DNA of 38,426 nucleotides from Streptomyces aureocirculatus (GTDB lineage Bacteria > Actinomycetota > Actinomycetes > Streptomycetales > Streptomycetaceae): assembly GCF_000720475.1 (NCBI RefSeq), contig NZ_JOAP01000061.1:1-38426 (forward strand), in the 5' to 3' direction. Of the stretch, positions 31,526 through 38,426 are shown piece after piece. The notes under the pieces are model-generated. The model was not told the origin of the DNA, made no database searches, and saw only the letters and a list, made by a program, of their open reading frames with translations. Both the position numbers and the translations under genes were made by a program. Every line of letters begins with the position of its first letter. Position 1 is the stretch's first letter.

Positions 31526-32980
31526 ATGGCCGCCGAAAAGTCCGCCGAGCAGCCCGCCACAATGTCCGCCGAGCAGCCCGTCGACCAGTCCGTCGACCAG
31601 TCCGTCGAGCGGCGTGCCGACCAGTCCGTCGAGCGGCCGACCGGGCAGCCGGTCGGGAAGCCGGTCGGGAAGCCCGTGCCGGAAGCCGTCGCACGCCTTG
31701 CCGAAGAGCGGGTCGACCCCCGCTTCAAGGCCCTCCCGCCGGACAGCGACGGCCTGACCGTCGGCGAGCTCGCCGCCCAGCGCCGCAACCTCTTCACCGG
31801 CGGTTTCACGACCCCCGTCCTCGCACTCTCCGCCGAGCGCCTCGAACACAACCTCGCACTCATGGAGCAGTACGCGACCCGGCACGCCCTCACCTTCGCG
31901 CCGCACGGCAAGACCTCGATGGCGCCCCAGTTGTTCTGGCGTCAGCTAGAGCACGGCGCCTGGGGCATCACCCTCGCGGTCCCCCACCAGGTGCGGGTGG
32001 CCCGCGCGTTCGGCATCCGGCGGATCTTCCTCGCCAACGAGCTGGTCGACGCGGCGGCCCTGCGCTGGCTCGCCGCCGAGCTCGACGCGGACGCCGACTT
32101 CCGCTTCATCTGCTACGTCGACTCCGTACGCGGCGTGCAGTTGATGGACGCAGCCCTGCGCGCGGCGGGCGCGCGCCGCCGCGTGGACGTCGTCGTGGAA
32201 CTCGCCGCCGGTGACGGCGCCCGCACGGGTGCCCGCACCGAGGCCGAGTGCGCGGCCGTCGCCGACGCGGTCGCCGCGACGGGCACGCTGCGCCTCGTGG
32301 GCGTGGCCGGGTACGAGGGCGAGGTGCCGGAGCCCACCCCCGAGCGGGTGCGCACCTGGCTGCGGCGGCTCGTCGCGCTGGCCGCGGAGTTCGACGCGGC
32401 GGGCCGCTTCGGGGCAGGCCCGGCGGATCCGGCGGACCCGGCGGACCCGGCTTGCGACATCGTGATCAGCGCCGGTGGCTCGGCCTGGTTCGACGCCGTC
32501 GCCGACGTCTTCGCCGAGATCCCCGACCTCTCCCTGCCGGTCCTGAAGCTGCTGCGCTCCGGCGCGTACGTCTCCCACGACGACGGCCACTACCGCCATC
32601 TCACGCCCTTCAACCGCGTCCCCGACGAGGGCGCCCTGCACCCCGCCTTCCGGCTGTGGGCCCAGGTGGTCTCGCGGCCCACGCCCGAGCAGGCCTTCAT
32701 CAACGCGGGGAAGCGGGATGCGGCGTACGACCTGGATCTGCCGGAGGTGCAGGTGATCCGGCGGGCCGACGGGACGGAGCTGCCCGCCGCGGGGGTCACC
32801 CTGCACGCCCTCTCCGACCAGCACGGGTGGCTCCGGACCGGGCCCGGTGTCGACCTCCAGGTCGGGGACTGGGTGGGGCTCGGGCTCTCCCACCCCTGTA
32901 CGTCGTTCGACAAGTGGCAGCTCATTCCGCTGGTCGCGGCGGACGGAACGGTCACGGACTACGTCCGTACCTACTTCTGA
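31526..32980 (+). CDS. DSD1-type PLP-dependent D-amino acid deaminase
   Basis: The 484-residue protein is a fold-type III PLP enzyme. The Schiff-base Lys is K129 in FAPHGKTSMAPQLF. The C-terminal GLSHPCTSFDKW has the His456/Cys458 pair that binds zinc in DSD1/D-threonine-aldolase-like enzymes. Such enzymes convert D-serine or D-threonine to the 2-oxo acid and ammonia. ATG 31526 after GAGGAG is preferred over ATG 31472, which lies in the promoter palindrome region. Residues 17-51 are an unusual tetrapeptide repeat (DQSV/ERxx/GKPV) absent from the enzyme family. RidA and D-aminoacylase nearby support D-amino acid catabolism. Exact substrate is not determined. Confidence 0.88.
   Translation: MAAEKSAEQPATMSAEQPVDQSVDQSVERRADQSVERPTGQPVGKPVGKPVPEAVARLAEERVDPRFKALPPDSDGLTVGELAAQRRNLFTGGFTTPVLALSAERLEHNLALMEQYATRHALTFAPHGKTSMAPQLFWRQLEHGAWGITLAVPHQVRVARAFGIRRIFLANELVDAAALRWLAAELDADADFRFICYVDSVRGVQLMDAALRAAGARRRVDVVVELAAGDGARTGARTEAECAAVADAVAATGTLRLVGVAGYEGEVPEPTPERVRTWLRRLVALAAEFDAAGRFGAGPADPADPADPACDIVISAGGSAWFDAVADVFAEIPDLSLPVLKLLRSGAYVSHDDGHYRHLTPFNRVPDEGALHPAFRLWAQVVSRPTPEQAFINAGKRDAAYDLDLPEVQVIRRADGTELPAAGVTLHALSDQHGWLRTGPGVDLQVGDWVGLGLSHPCTSFDKWQLIPLVAADGTVTDYVRTYF
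31574..31678 (+). repeat. 12-bp minisatellite in the deaminase N-terminus
   Basis: The DNA repeats GACCAGTCCGTC and related 12-mers in frame, giving DQSV-DQSV-ERRA-DQSV-ERPT-GQPV-GKPV-GKPV. Copy number can change by slippage without breaking the frame. It probably forms a disordered N-terminal tail. Confidence 0.8.
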
Positions 32981-32991
32981 CCGCAGCGATC

Positions 32992-33203
32992 TCCCCAATC
33001 CCGCCCCTTCCCGAACCAGGGGCTCCGCCCCCTGGACCCCCGCTTGTCGGCGCTTCGCGCCTCGTCCTCAAACGCCGGACGGGCTGAAATACCCTCGCCG
33101 CACCGGCGACAGTCTGAGCCCGTCCGGCGATTGAGGACGAGGCCGCAGGCCGATACGGGGTCTGGGGCGGAGCCCCAGTTTCGGGAAGGGGCGGGGTTGG
33201 GGA
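32992..33203. repeat. Streptomyces palindromic intergenic repeat, complete copy
   Basis: Roughly 100-nt arms fold back on each other. The outer arms contain CCGCCCCTTCCCGAA / TTCGGGAAGGGGCGG and GGGGCTCCGCCCC-type segments. The inner arms are CTCGTCCTCAAACGCCGGAC (33061-33080) and its counterpart at 33116-33144 with one mismatch. This element is common between Streptomyces genes and can act as a terminator or RNA stabiliser. It separates the deaminase from the D-aminoacylase gene. Confidence 0.8.
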
Positions 33204-33245
33204 GCCCCCGGCAGGGAACCAACCCGCACCCCAGAGAGGCACCCC

Positions 33246-34856
33246 ATGGACATGGTCATCCGCGGCGCCCGCGTCATCGACGGCAGCGGCGAACCCTCGT
33301 ACAGAGCCGATGTGTCGATAACGGACGGCCGCGTGGGCGAGATCCGCCGGGAGGGCGAGGGCCCCCGCCCCACGGGCACCCGCACGGTCGAGGCGGACGG
33401 CCTCGCCCTGGCCCCGGGCTTCATCGACATGCACGCCCACAGCGACCTGGCCCTCCTCCGCGACCCGGACCACAGCGCGAAGGCGGCCCAGGGCGTCACC
33501 CTGGAGGTCATCGGCCAGGACGGCCTGTCGTACGCGCCGGTCGACGACGCCACCCTCGCCCAGGTCCGCCAGGCCATCACGGGCTGGAACGGCGACGGCG
33601 GCGACATCGACTTCGACTGGCGCACCGTCGGCGAGTACCTGGACCGGCTCGACGGGGCACACGGCGGCCGCGGCATCGCGGTGAACGCGGCGTACCTGAT
33701 CCCGCAGGGCACGGTCCGGATGTACGCGATGGGCTGGGACGACCGCGAGGCCACCGCGGCCGAGCTGGAGCGGATGAAGGACCTGGTCGCGCAGGGCATG
33801 CGGGAGGGCGCGGTCGGCATGTCGTCGGGCCTGACGTACACGCCGGGCATGTACGCGAAGGACGCCGAGCTGACGGAGCTGTGCCGGGTGGTGGCGGAGC
33901 ACGGCGGTTACTACTGCCCCCATCACCGCAGTTACGGTGCGGGCGCCTTGGAGGCGTACGAGGAGATGGTGGAGCTGACGCGCTCCGCGGGCTGCCCGCT
34001 GCACCTGGCCCACGCCACCATGAACTTCGGCGTGAACAAGGGCAAGGCGCCGAGCCTCCTCGCGCTCCTCGACGACGCGCTCGCGGCCGGTGCCGACATC
34101 ACCCTCGACACCTACCCGTACACGCCCGGCTGCACGACGCTCGTGGCGATGCTGCCGAGCTGGGCGAGCGAGGGCGGCCCCGACGCGATCCTCGCCAGGC
34201 TCCAGGACGACGGGACGGCCGCGCGGATCCGCCACCACATGGAGGTCATCGGCGCGGACGGGTGCCACGGCGTGCCCATCGAGTGGGACACCATCGAGAT
34301 CTCCGGCGTCTCCGACCCGGGGCTCGCCTCCTGCGTGGGCAAGACGATCAAGCAGTCGGCGGACATGCGCGGCGAGGAGCCGTGGGTCACGGCCCGGCGG
34401 CTGCTCATCGCCGACAGGCTCGGCTCGACCATCCTCCAGCACGTCGGGCACGAGGAGAACGTGCGGGCGATCATGCGCCACCGCGTGCACACCGGTGGCA
34501 GTGACGGCATCCTCCAGGGCTTCAAGCCGCATCCGCGGGCGTACGGGACCTTCCCGCAGTACCTCGGCAAGTACGTACGGGAGCTCGGGGTGCTGTCCCT
34601 TGAGGAGTGCGTCGCGCACCTCACCTCGCGCCCTGCCGCCCGGCTCCGCCTGCCCGACCGGGGCCTCGTCCGCGAGGGGTACCGCGCCGACCTGGTCCTC
34701 TTCGACCCGGACACGGTCGCGGCGGGCTCGACCTTCGACGCGCCGCGCACGCTGCCCGTGGGCATCCCGCACGTCTTCATCGACGGCAGGCCGGTGATCG
34801 AGGACGGCCGGCGCACGGACGTCCTCGCGGGACGTTCCGTACGCCGGACCGCTTAG
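33246..34856 (+). CDS. N-acyl-D-amino acid deacylase (D-aminoacylase family amidohydrolase)
   Basis: The 536-residue cytosolic amidohydrolase starts at ATG 33246 after AGAGAGG. Metal-site features are H63 and H65 in GFIDMHAHSD, H226 in CPHHRSYG, H256 in LHLAHATMN and D420 in HTGGSDGILQG. The family usually has a metal-binding Cys in GNCG; here the position is GQDG with Asp92. It would hydrolyse N-acyl-D-amino acids to free D-amino acids and a carboxylate. Placement after the D-amino acid deaminase suggests a joint route for acylated D-amino acids. The C-terminal small beta domain (ADLVLFDPDTVAAGSTFDAP) is complete. The substrate is inferred from the family and context. Confidence 0.88.
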   Translation: MDMVIRGARVIDGSGEPSYRADVSITDGRVGEIRREGEGPRPTGTRTVEADGLALAPGFIDMHAHSDLALLRDPDHSAKAAQGVTLEVIGQDGLSYAPVDDATLAQVRQAITGWNGDGGDIDFDWRTVGEYLDRLDGAHGGRGIAVNAAYLIPQGTVRMYAMGWDDREATAAELERMKDLVAQGMREGAVGMSSGLTYTPGMYAKDAELTELCRVVAEHGGYYCPHHRSYGAGALEAYEEMVELTRSAGCPLHLAHATMNFGVNKGKAPSLLALLDDALAAGADITLDTYPYTPGCTTLVAMLPSWASEGGPDAILARLQDDGTAARIRHHMEVIGADGCHGVPIEWDTIEISGVSDPGLASCVGKTIKQSADMRGEEPWVTARRLLIADRLGSTILQHVGHEENVRAIMRHRVHTGGSDGILQGFKPHPRAYGTFPQYLGKYVRELGVLSLEECVAHLTSRPAARLRLPDRGLVREGYRADLVLFDPDTVAAGSTFDAPRTLPVGIPHVFIDGRPVIEDGRRTDVLAGRSVRRTA

Positions 34857-34906
34857 GTTCTCGCGACTCTCAGGGCTTTCGAGGCGTCACAGGGCTCGGG
34901 TCGGGG

Positions 34907-35755
34907 TCAGGGCTTGGGGAGCGTGCAGTTGGGGCGGTTCAGGTCGATCTTGTTGCCCGCGCCGACACAGGGGACGACGGTGTAGGTCTGCTGGCCGTAG
35001 TTGATGCCCTGGCGGACCGTCACCTTGCCGTTCTCGTCGACCTCGCAGGGGTTGTTGTCGGTGCAGCGCTCGCCGCTCTCGTTGCCGGTGTTGTTGACGG
35101 CGACGACCTTGCCGGTCGCGTTGTCGACCACCGGCGATCCCGACGTGCCGCCGATCGTCTGGCAGGCGGAGGTGTAGCGGACCGAGTCCTTCCAGGTCCA
35201 GCGCCCCTCCTTCAGTTGGTACGCGAAGCCGTCGACGTTGCACTTGTACATCCGCTTCCAGTAGCCGGACACGACCGTGATGGCCTTGCCCTGCGCCGGA
35301 CGCGCGGAGTCCAGTTCGAGCGCCTTGATGCCGTACCGGCTCTCTATGTCCTTGTAGGTGCTGGTGAGCTGGTACAGCGAGAGGTCGGTGTCGGTCATCG
35401 TGCCGTACGCGATCTTGCTGGCGCGTACGGTGCCCGCGTTGCCGCCGCTCGCGTTCAGGAGCGTGAAGCTGCGGGTGGACGGGCGGTCGACGAGGACCTG
35501 TCCCGGCGCCGGGAAGCCGGTCTCCAGGCAGTGGCCGTTGGACATCACGAGCGCGGGGTCGGTGGGCTGCGAGGACGGTACGCGGACGACGGAACCGGAA
35601 CAGTTGCTGAGCGCCACGGTCCCGGCGTAGCTCACGGCCTTGACGGCCGGTGCCTTGACGGCCGCCGGTGCGTCGTCGCCGACGGCCGCCGCGGGTGCCA
35701 CGGTCGCGCCGAGGATCAGCACGCCGAACGCGGCACCGACGAGAGGCTTGTTCAT
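34907..35755 (-). CDS. Secreted trypsin-like serine protease
   Basis: The 282-residue protein has a signal peptide (MNKPLVGAAFGVLILGATVA, cleavage near AAA24). The catalytic triad is visible: His75 in MSNGHC, Asp124 in TDTDLSLYQL and Ser207 in GGTSGSPVV. It resembles V8/trypsin-like proteases that cut after specific residues in secreted proteins. There is no long propeptide, and a Cys-rich C-terminus (CTDNNPC, VVPCVG, PNCTLP) probably stabilises it by disulphides. ATG 35755 follows GAGGGGAC. It is a single-gene unit on the minus strand, convergent with the D-aminoacylase gene. Confidence 0.9.
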   Translation of the reverse strand: MNKPLVGAAFGVLILGATVAPAAAVGDDAPAAVKAPAVKAVSYAGTVALSNCSGSVVRVPSSQPTDPALVMSNGHCLETGFPAPGQVLVDRPSTRSFTLLNASGGNAGTVRASKIAYGTMTDTDLSLYQLTSTYKDIESRYGIKALELDSARPAQGKAITVVSGYWKRMYKCNVDGFAYQLKEGRWTWKDSVRYTSACQTIGGTSGSPVVDNATGKVVAVNNTGNESGERCTDNNPCEVDENGKVTVRQGINYGQQTYTVVPCVGAGNKIDLNRPNCTLPKP

Positions 35756-35858
35756 GTGGGGGTCCCCTCTGGGATGACTCTGTGACCGAAGGATCTCTTC
35801 GGTTTTGTCATGCGCATTGTTCGGGCCCCTGGGCCTTCACGACAAGACCGCGTGCGGC

Positions 35859-36021
35859 CAAGTGCCCCGAAGGGGCGCGGGGAACTGCGCGCTCAGCGCG
35901 CGACGGGCCGCAGTCGCGTCTGCTCGCCGACACGGCAGACGCGGCCGCGGCTCTGTCGTGATTGCTCGCGCCCCGTCAGGGGCGCGGGGAACTGCGCGAG
36001 CAACCGAGACGAGGCCCGCAC
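35859..36021. repeat. Two copies of a Streptomyces intergenic repeat
   Basis: Both copies share GGGGCGCGGGGAACTGCGCG, at about 35872-35891 and 35979-35998, each preceded by a CCCC(N)4GGGG hairpin (GCCCCGAAGGGGC and GCCCCGTCAGGGGC). This family is very frequent between Streptomyces genes. The rest of the 35756-36088 gap between protease and aminotransferase shows nothing else I recognise apart from the promoter described separately. Confidence 0.75.
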
Positions 36022-36076
36022 TGACGAACAAGGGGGCAGTGACCGAGCTCTCCCCGTCAAAGGCGCCCCCGCCAGA

Positions 36077-36091
36077 TACGCTCGCGGCATG
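36077..36091 (+). promoter_or_regulatory. Possible leaderless start of the aminotransferase
   Basis: TACGCT (36077-36082) is a plausible -10 hexamer exactly 6 nt before the ATG at 36089, and there is no ribosome-binding sequence. That spacing would put the first transcribed base on the start codon, a common arrangement in Streptomyces. The -35 region is poor. Confidence 0.45.
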
Positions 36092-37300
36092 CAGGTGATC
36101 CAGTCGACCAAGCTCGCCAACGTCTGTTACGAGATCCGGGGCCCGGTGCTCGAGGAGGCGATGCGCCTTGAAGCGGCAGGTCACCGCATCCTCAAGCTCA
36201 ACACCGGAAACCCCGCAGCCTTCGGCTTCGAGTGCCCGCCGGAGATCCTGGAGGACATCCTCCGCAACGTCGGCGACGCGCACGGGTACGGCGACGCGAA
36301 GGGCCTGCTCGCGGCGCGCCGCGCGGTGGTGATGCACAACCAGACCCTCGGCATCGAGACCGACGTCGAGCACGTCTTCATCGGCAACGGCGTCTCCGAG
36401 CTGATCGTGATGGCCATGCAGGGCCTGCTCGACGACGGCGACGAGGTCCTGGTCCCGGCGCCGGACTATCCGCTGTGGACCGCCGCGGTCTCCCTCTCCG
36501 GCGGCACCGCGGTGCACTACCGCTGCGACGAGCAGGCGGACTGGATGCCCGACCTCGCCGACGTCGAGCGCAAGGTCACCGACCGCACCAAGGCGATCGT
36601 GATCATCAACCCGAACAACCCCACGGGTGCGGTGTACGACGAGGCGATGATCCGGGGCCTGACCGACATCGCCCGCCGCCACAACCTCCTGGTCTGCTCG
36701 GACGAGATCTACGACAAGATCCTGTACGACGGCGCCACGCACACGCCGACCGCCGCCGTCGCCCCCGATCTGCTCACGCTCACCTTCAACGGCATGTCGA
36801 AGGCGTACCGCGTGGCGGGGTACCGCGTCGGCTGGATGTCGGTCTCCGGGCCGAAGGCCCACGCGGCCTCGTACATCGAGGGGCTGACGATCCTGGCGAA
36901 CATGCGCCTGTGCGCGAACATGCCGGGGCAGCACGGTGTCGTGGCCGCGCTCAGCGGGCGTCAGACGATCAACGACCTCGTCCTGCCCGGCGGGCGGCTG
37001 CTCGCACAGCGCGACGCGGCGTACGACCTGCTCACGCAGATCCCCGGGGTGACCTGCGTCAAGCCCAAGGGGTCGCTGTACCTCTTCCCGCGCCTGGACC
37101 CGAAGGTCTTCAAGGTCAAGGACGACCGTCAGATGGTCCTCGACCTGCTCCGCGCCGAGAAGATCATGGTGGTGCACGGCACCGGGTTCAACTGGCCGGA
37201 GCCCGACCACTTCCGGATCGTGACGCTGCCCACCGCGCAGGACCTGACGGAGGCCGTCACCCGGATCGGCACCTTCCTGGACGGCTACAGCCAGCCCTGA
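36089..37300 (+). CDS. alaA: PLP-dependent aminotransferase, AlaA type
   Basis: The 403-residue protein is a class I/II aminotransferase. It shows FIGNGVSELIVMAMQGLLDD, PDYPLWTAAVSLSGG, IINPNNPTGAVYDE and the PLP Lys238 in FNGMSKAYRVAGYRVGWM. Length and motifs match E. coli AlaA/YfbQ, which makes alanine from pyruvate and glutamate. It is cytosolic and dimeric in the family. ATG 36089 is chosen because the product begins QVIQSTKLANVCYEIRGPVL directly and longer frames are repeat-derived. It stands alone on the plus strand. Confidence 0.9.
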   Translation: MQVIQSTKLANVCYEIRGPVLEEAMRLEAAGHRILKLNTGNPAAFGFECPPEILEDILRNVGDAHGYGDAKGLLAARRAVVMHNQTLGIETDVEHVFIGNGVSELIVMAMQGLLDDGDEVLVPAPDYPLWTAAVSLSGGTAVHYRCDEQADWMPDLADVERKVTDRTKAIVIINPNNPTGAVYDEAMIRGLTDIARRHNLLVCSDEIYDKILYDGATHTPTAAVAPDLLTLTFNGMSKAYRVAGYRVGWMSVSGPKAHAASYIEGLTILANMRLCANMPGQHGVVAALSGRQTINDLVLPGGRLLAQRDAAYDLLTQIPGVTCVKPKGSLYLFPRLDPKVFKVKDDRQMVLDLLRAEKIMVVHGTGFNWPEPDHFRIVTLPTAQDLTEAVTRIGTFLDGYSQP

Positions 37301-37335
37301 GCGCCGCTCGGCCCCAGCTCAGCCTTGGCTCAACT

Positions 37336-37358
37336 TTAGACACAATCTAATGTAGGAT
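37336..37358 (+). promoter_or_regulatory. Promoter with TTAGA-N5-TCTAA palindrome
   Basis: TTAGA (37336-37340) and TCTAA (37346-37350) flank CACAA, and a good -10 hexamer TAGGAT follows at 37353-37358. A palindrome directly upstream of the -10 box suggests regulation, perhaps by a Fur- or MarR-type protein; the regulator is unknown. Confidence 0.5.
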
Positions 37359-37390
37359 GACTTTCAAGCAACCCGCTTGGAGGCCATCTC

Positions 37391-37801
37391 ATGTACGAGC
37401 CGATCCGCACCAAGTCGGTCCATGCCATGGCCGACCCGGGCGACTTCCCGCACCGCTCCCGCGAGGAGGAGCTGGACATCCAGCTCGCCGGTCATCTCGC
37501 CGCGCTGCTCGCCGTGACCGACGAGTTGCGTGCCCTTTCCCCCGACGCCGGGCTCGACTCGGCCGCCGAGCAGTTGTCGGCCCAGGTGGCCCGGTTGCGC
37601 GGGGGGCCGGCGCCGGTGCGGGCCTCGGTCGCCACCGCCATCCACGAGCCGCATCTGTCCGCGCTGCATCAGCGTGCGCATGCCCTGGCCGGGCGGGCGC
37701 TTGTCGTTGCGGCGTCGCGTGCCGATACGGGGGCGGCGATTCTGGCGGCCCGCCGCATGGAGGCCCACGCGGCGGCCACCTCTTTGGCGACCGCCGCGTA
37801 A
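37391..37801 (+). CDS. SCO4983-family small protein
   Basis: The 136-residue protein starts at ATG 37391 after GGAGG. It begins MYEPIRTKSVHAMADPGDFP then HRSREEELDIQLAGHLAALL, and has a later HQRAHALAGRALVVAASRAD. I recognise the pattern from the SCO4983 family of Streptomyces. It is helical, Ala-rich and cytosolic, with no known catalytic residues; the function is unknown. Its promoter carries a palindrome. The 3' end is followed by the ~25-bp repeat array. Confidence 0.8.
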   Translation: MYEPIRTKSVHAMADPGDFPHRSREEELDIQLAGHLAALLAVTDELRALSPDAGLDSAAEQLSAQVARLRGGPAPVRASVATAIHEPHLSALHQRAHALAGRALVVAASRADTGAAILAARRMEAHAAATSLATAA

Positions 37802-37860
37802 CCCCCCACTCCCCTATGGGGGCTGCGCCCCCGCTCCCCCTGCCATCGGCCCTCCGGGCC

Positions 37861-37891
37861 TCGTCCTCAAACGCCGGACGGGCTGAAATAC
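37861..37891 (+). repeat. Left half-copy of the palindromic intergenic repeat
   Basis: TCGTCCTCAAACGCCGGACG followed by GGCTGAAATAC matches the arm at 33062-33092. No complementary arm is next to it. Instead the tandem array begins from its GCCGGACGGGCTGAAATACCC end. Confidence 0.8.
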
Positions 37892-38350
37892 CCGGCCCGG
37901 CACCGGAACCGAAATACGTGCCCCGGCACCGGAGCTGGATACCCGCCCGATGCCGGAGCTGAGATGCCCCGCCCGCCGCGAGCTGGGATACCCACCTGCC
38001 GCCGACTGAGGTACCCACCCAGCGCCGGAGCTGGGATTCCCGCCCGGCGTGTGCTGAGACACCAACCCGCCGCCGGAGCCGAGATACACACCCCGGCGCC
38101 CGAGCGCAGATACTCGCCCGCCCCCGGAGCCTGGATACGCCACTCGGCACCGGAGCCGAGGTAGCCCGCCCCACGCCGGAACCGAAACACGCGCCCCGGC
38201 GCCTGAACGTAGACACTCGCCCGCCCCGGAGCCTGGATACGCCACCCGGCGCCGGAGCTGAGATGCCCCGCCCGATCCGGAGCTGGGGTGTCCCGCCCGG
38301 CGGCGGAGCTGGGGTGTCCCAGCCAGCGTCGGGCGAGGCGGAATACCCCT
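37873..38350. repeat. Degenerate tandem array, about 19 units of ~25 bp
   Basis: Units follow the pattern GCCGGAGCTGGGATACCCGCCCG with period 23-27 bp. Units near 37952 and 38251 are nearly identical (GCCGGAGCTGAGATGCCCCG), and two-unit blocks near 38113 and 38216 repeat (CGGAGCCTGGATACGCCAC), giving a higher order of about 103 bp. The first and last units contain the GCCGGACGGGCTGA core of the palindromic intergenic element. No gene is credible here; open frames are repetitive Gly/Ser shadows. Confidence 0.8.
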
Positions 38351-38353
38351 CCG

Positions 38354-38395
38354 CGCCGGACGGGCTGATTTCAGCCCGTCCGGCGTTTGAGGACT
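38354..38395 (+). repeat. Compact palindromic repeat copy at the right edge of the array
   Basis: GCCGGACGGGCTGA followed closely by TCAGCCCGTCCGGC forms a perfect hairpin with almost no loop and continues GTTTGAGGAC, the complement of the left-arm sequence. It closes the tandem array in inverted orientation to the copy at 37861. Confidence 0.8.
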
Positions 38396-38426
38396 AGCGC
38401 GCCAGCGCGATGAAAGGGCGGGCGGG

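Noticed and set aside
37814..38245. Repetitive Gly/Ser protein encoded in the tandem array
   Set aside because: Open frames there only translate the ~25-bp repeat; no ribosome-binding site and frames shift between units.
37873..38350. CRISPR array
   Set aside because: The units are contiguous and degenerate with no unique spacers, and no cas genes are present.

Overview
The window is very GC-rich, with strong third-position G/C bias, GTG and TTG starts, and long open frames opposite every gene. Gene content is typical of a Streptomyces chromosome: Tad pilus genes, a secreted LamG/RHS pair, a GH18 chitinase behind a DasR-type operator, a 'SCO4983-like' small protein and the palindromic intergenic repeats common in that genus. 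No rRNA, tRNA or CRISPR array was seen.

Layout. (1) 16-3578, minus strand: end of a Tad/Flp pilus locus, with a Cys-rich protein of unknown function, CpaB, and a TadZ-type ATPase fused to a TadE pseudopilin domain. (2) 3832-8125: a scarred accessory block bounded by two C-terminal tyrosine-recombinase remnants. It holds a DUF5958-like gene, a displaced toxin C-terminus that still carries the end of an RHS Hint domain, a three-gene XRE-regulator cassette and a large inverted repeat. (3) 8149-19253, minus strand: a polymorphic toxin operon made of a secreted LamG protein, a 2300-residue RHS protein with Hint domain and a small RNase-like toxin tip, and a 94-residue probable immunity gene overlapping the toxin stop by 4 nt. 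(4) 19745-23871: secreted chitinase, an Nramp-like transporter without the canonical metal motifs, and a secreted M14 carboxypeptidase. (5) 23939-27232, minus strand: an EspC/WXG-like small protein, a DUF6571-like large protein and a membrane-anchored protein, resembling a type VII secretion substrate operon. (6) 27383-34856: a D-amino-acid/sugar-acid locus with PfkB sugar kinase, IclR regulator, RidA and GntP permease on the minus strand, and a divergent DSD1-type D-amino acid deaminase plus D-aminoacylase on the plus strand; an IclR-like palindrome lies in the divergent promoter. (7) 34907-37801: secreted trypsin-like protease, AlaA-type aminotransferase and the SCO4983-like protein. (8) 37802-38426: non-coding DNA with about 19 degenerate copies of a ~25-bp unit bounded by palindromic repeat elements.

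How the parts relate. The most unusual region is 3.8-19.3 kb. The displaced toxin tip at 4682 is joined exactly at the end of the Hint domain and shares 32 identical bases, in inverted orientation, with the intact RHS gene at 8740-8771, which is what homologous exchange of toxin tips would leave. In the D-amino acid locus, D-aminoacylase would release free D-amino acids, the deaminase would eliminate ammonia, RidA would clear the enamine/imine intermediates, and GntP with the kinase suggests linked uptake and phosphorylation of a sugar acid. All functions are inferred from reading the sequence and from family knowledge; no database search was run.
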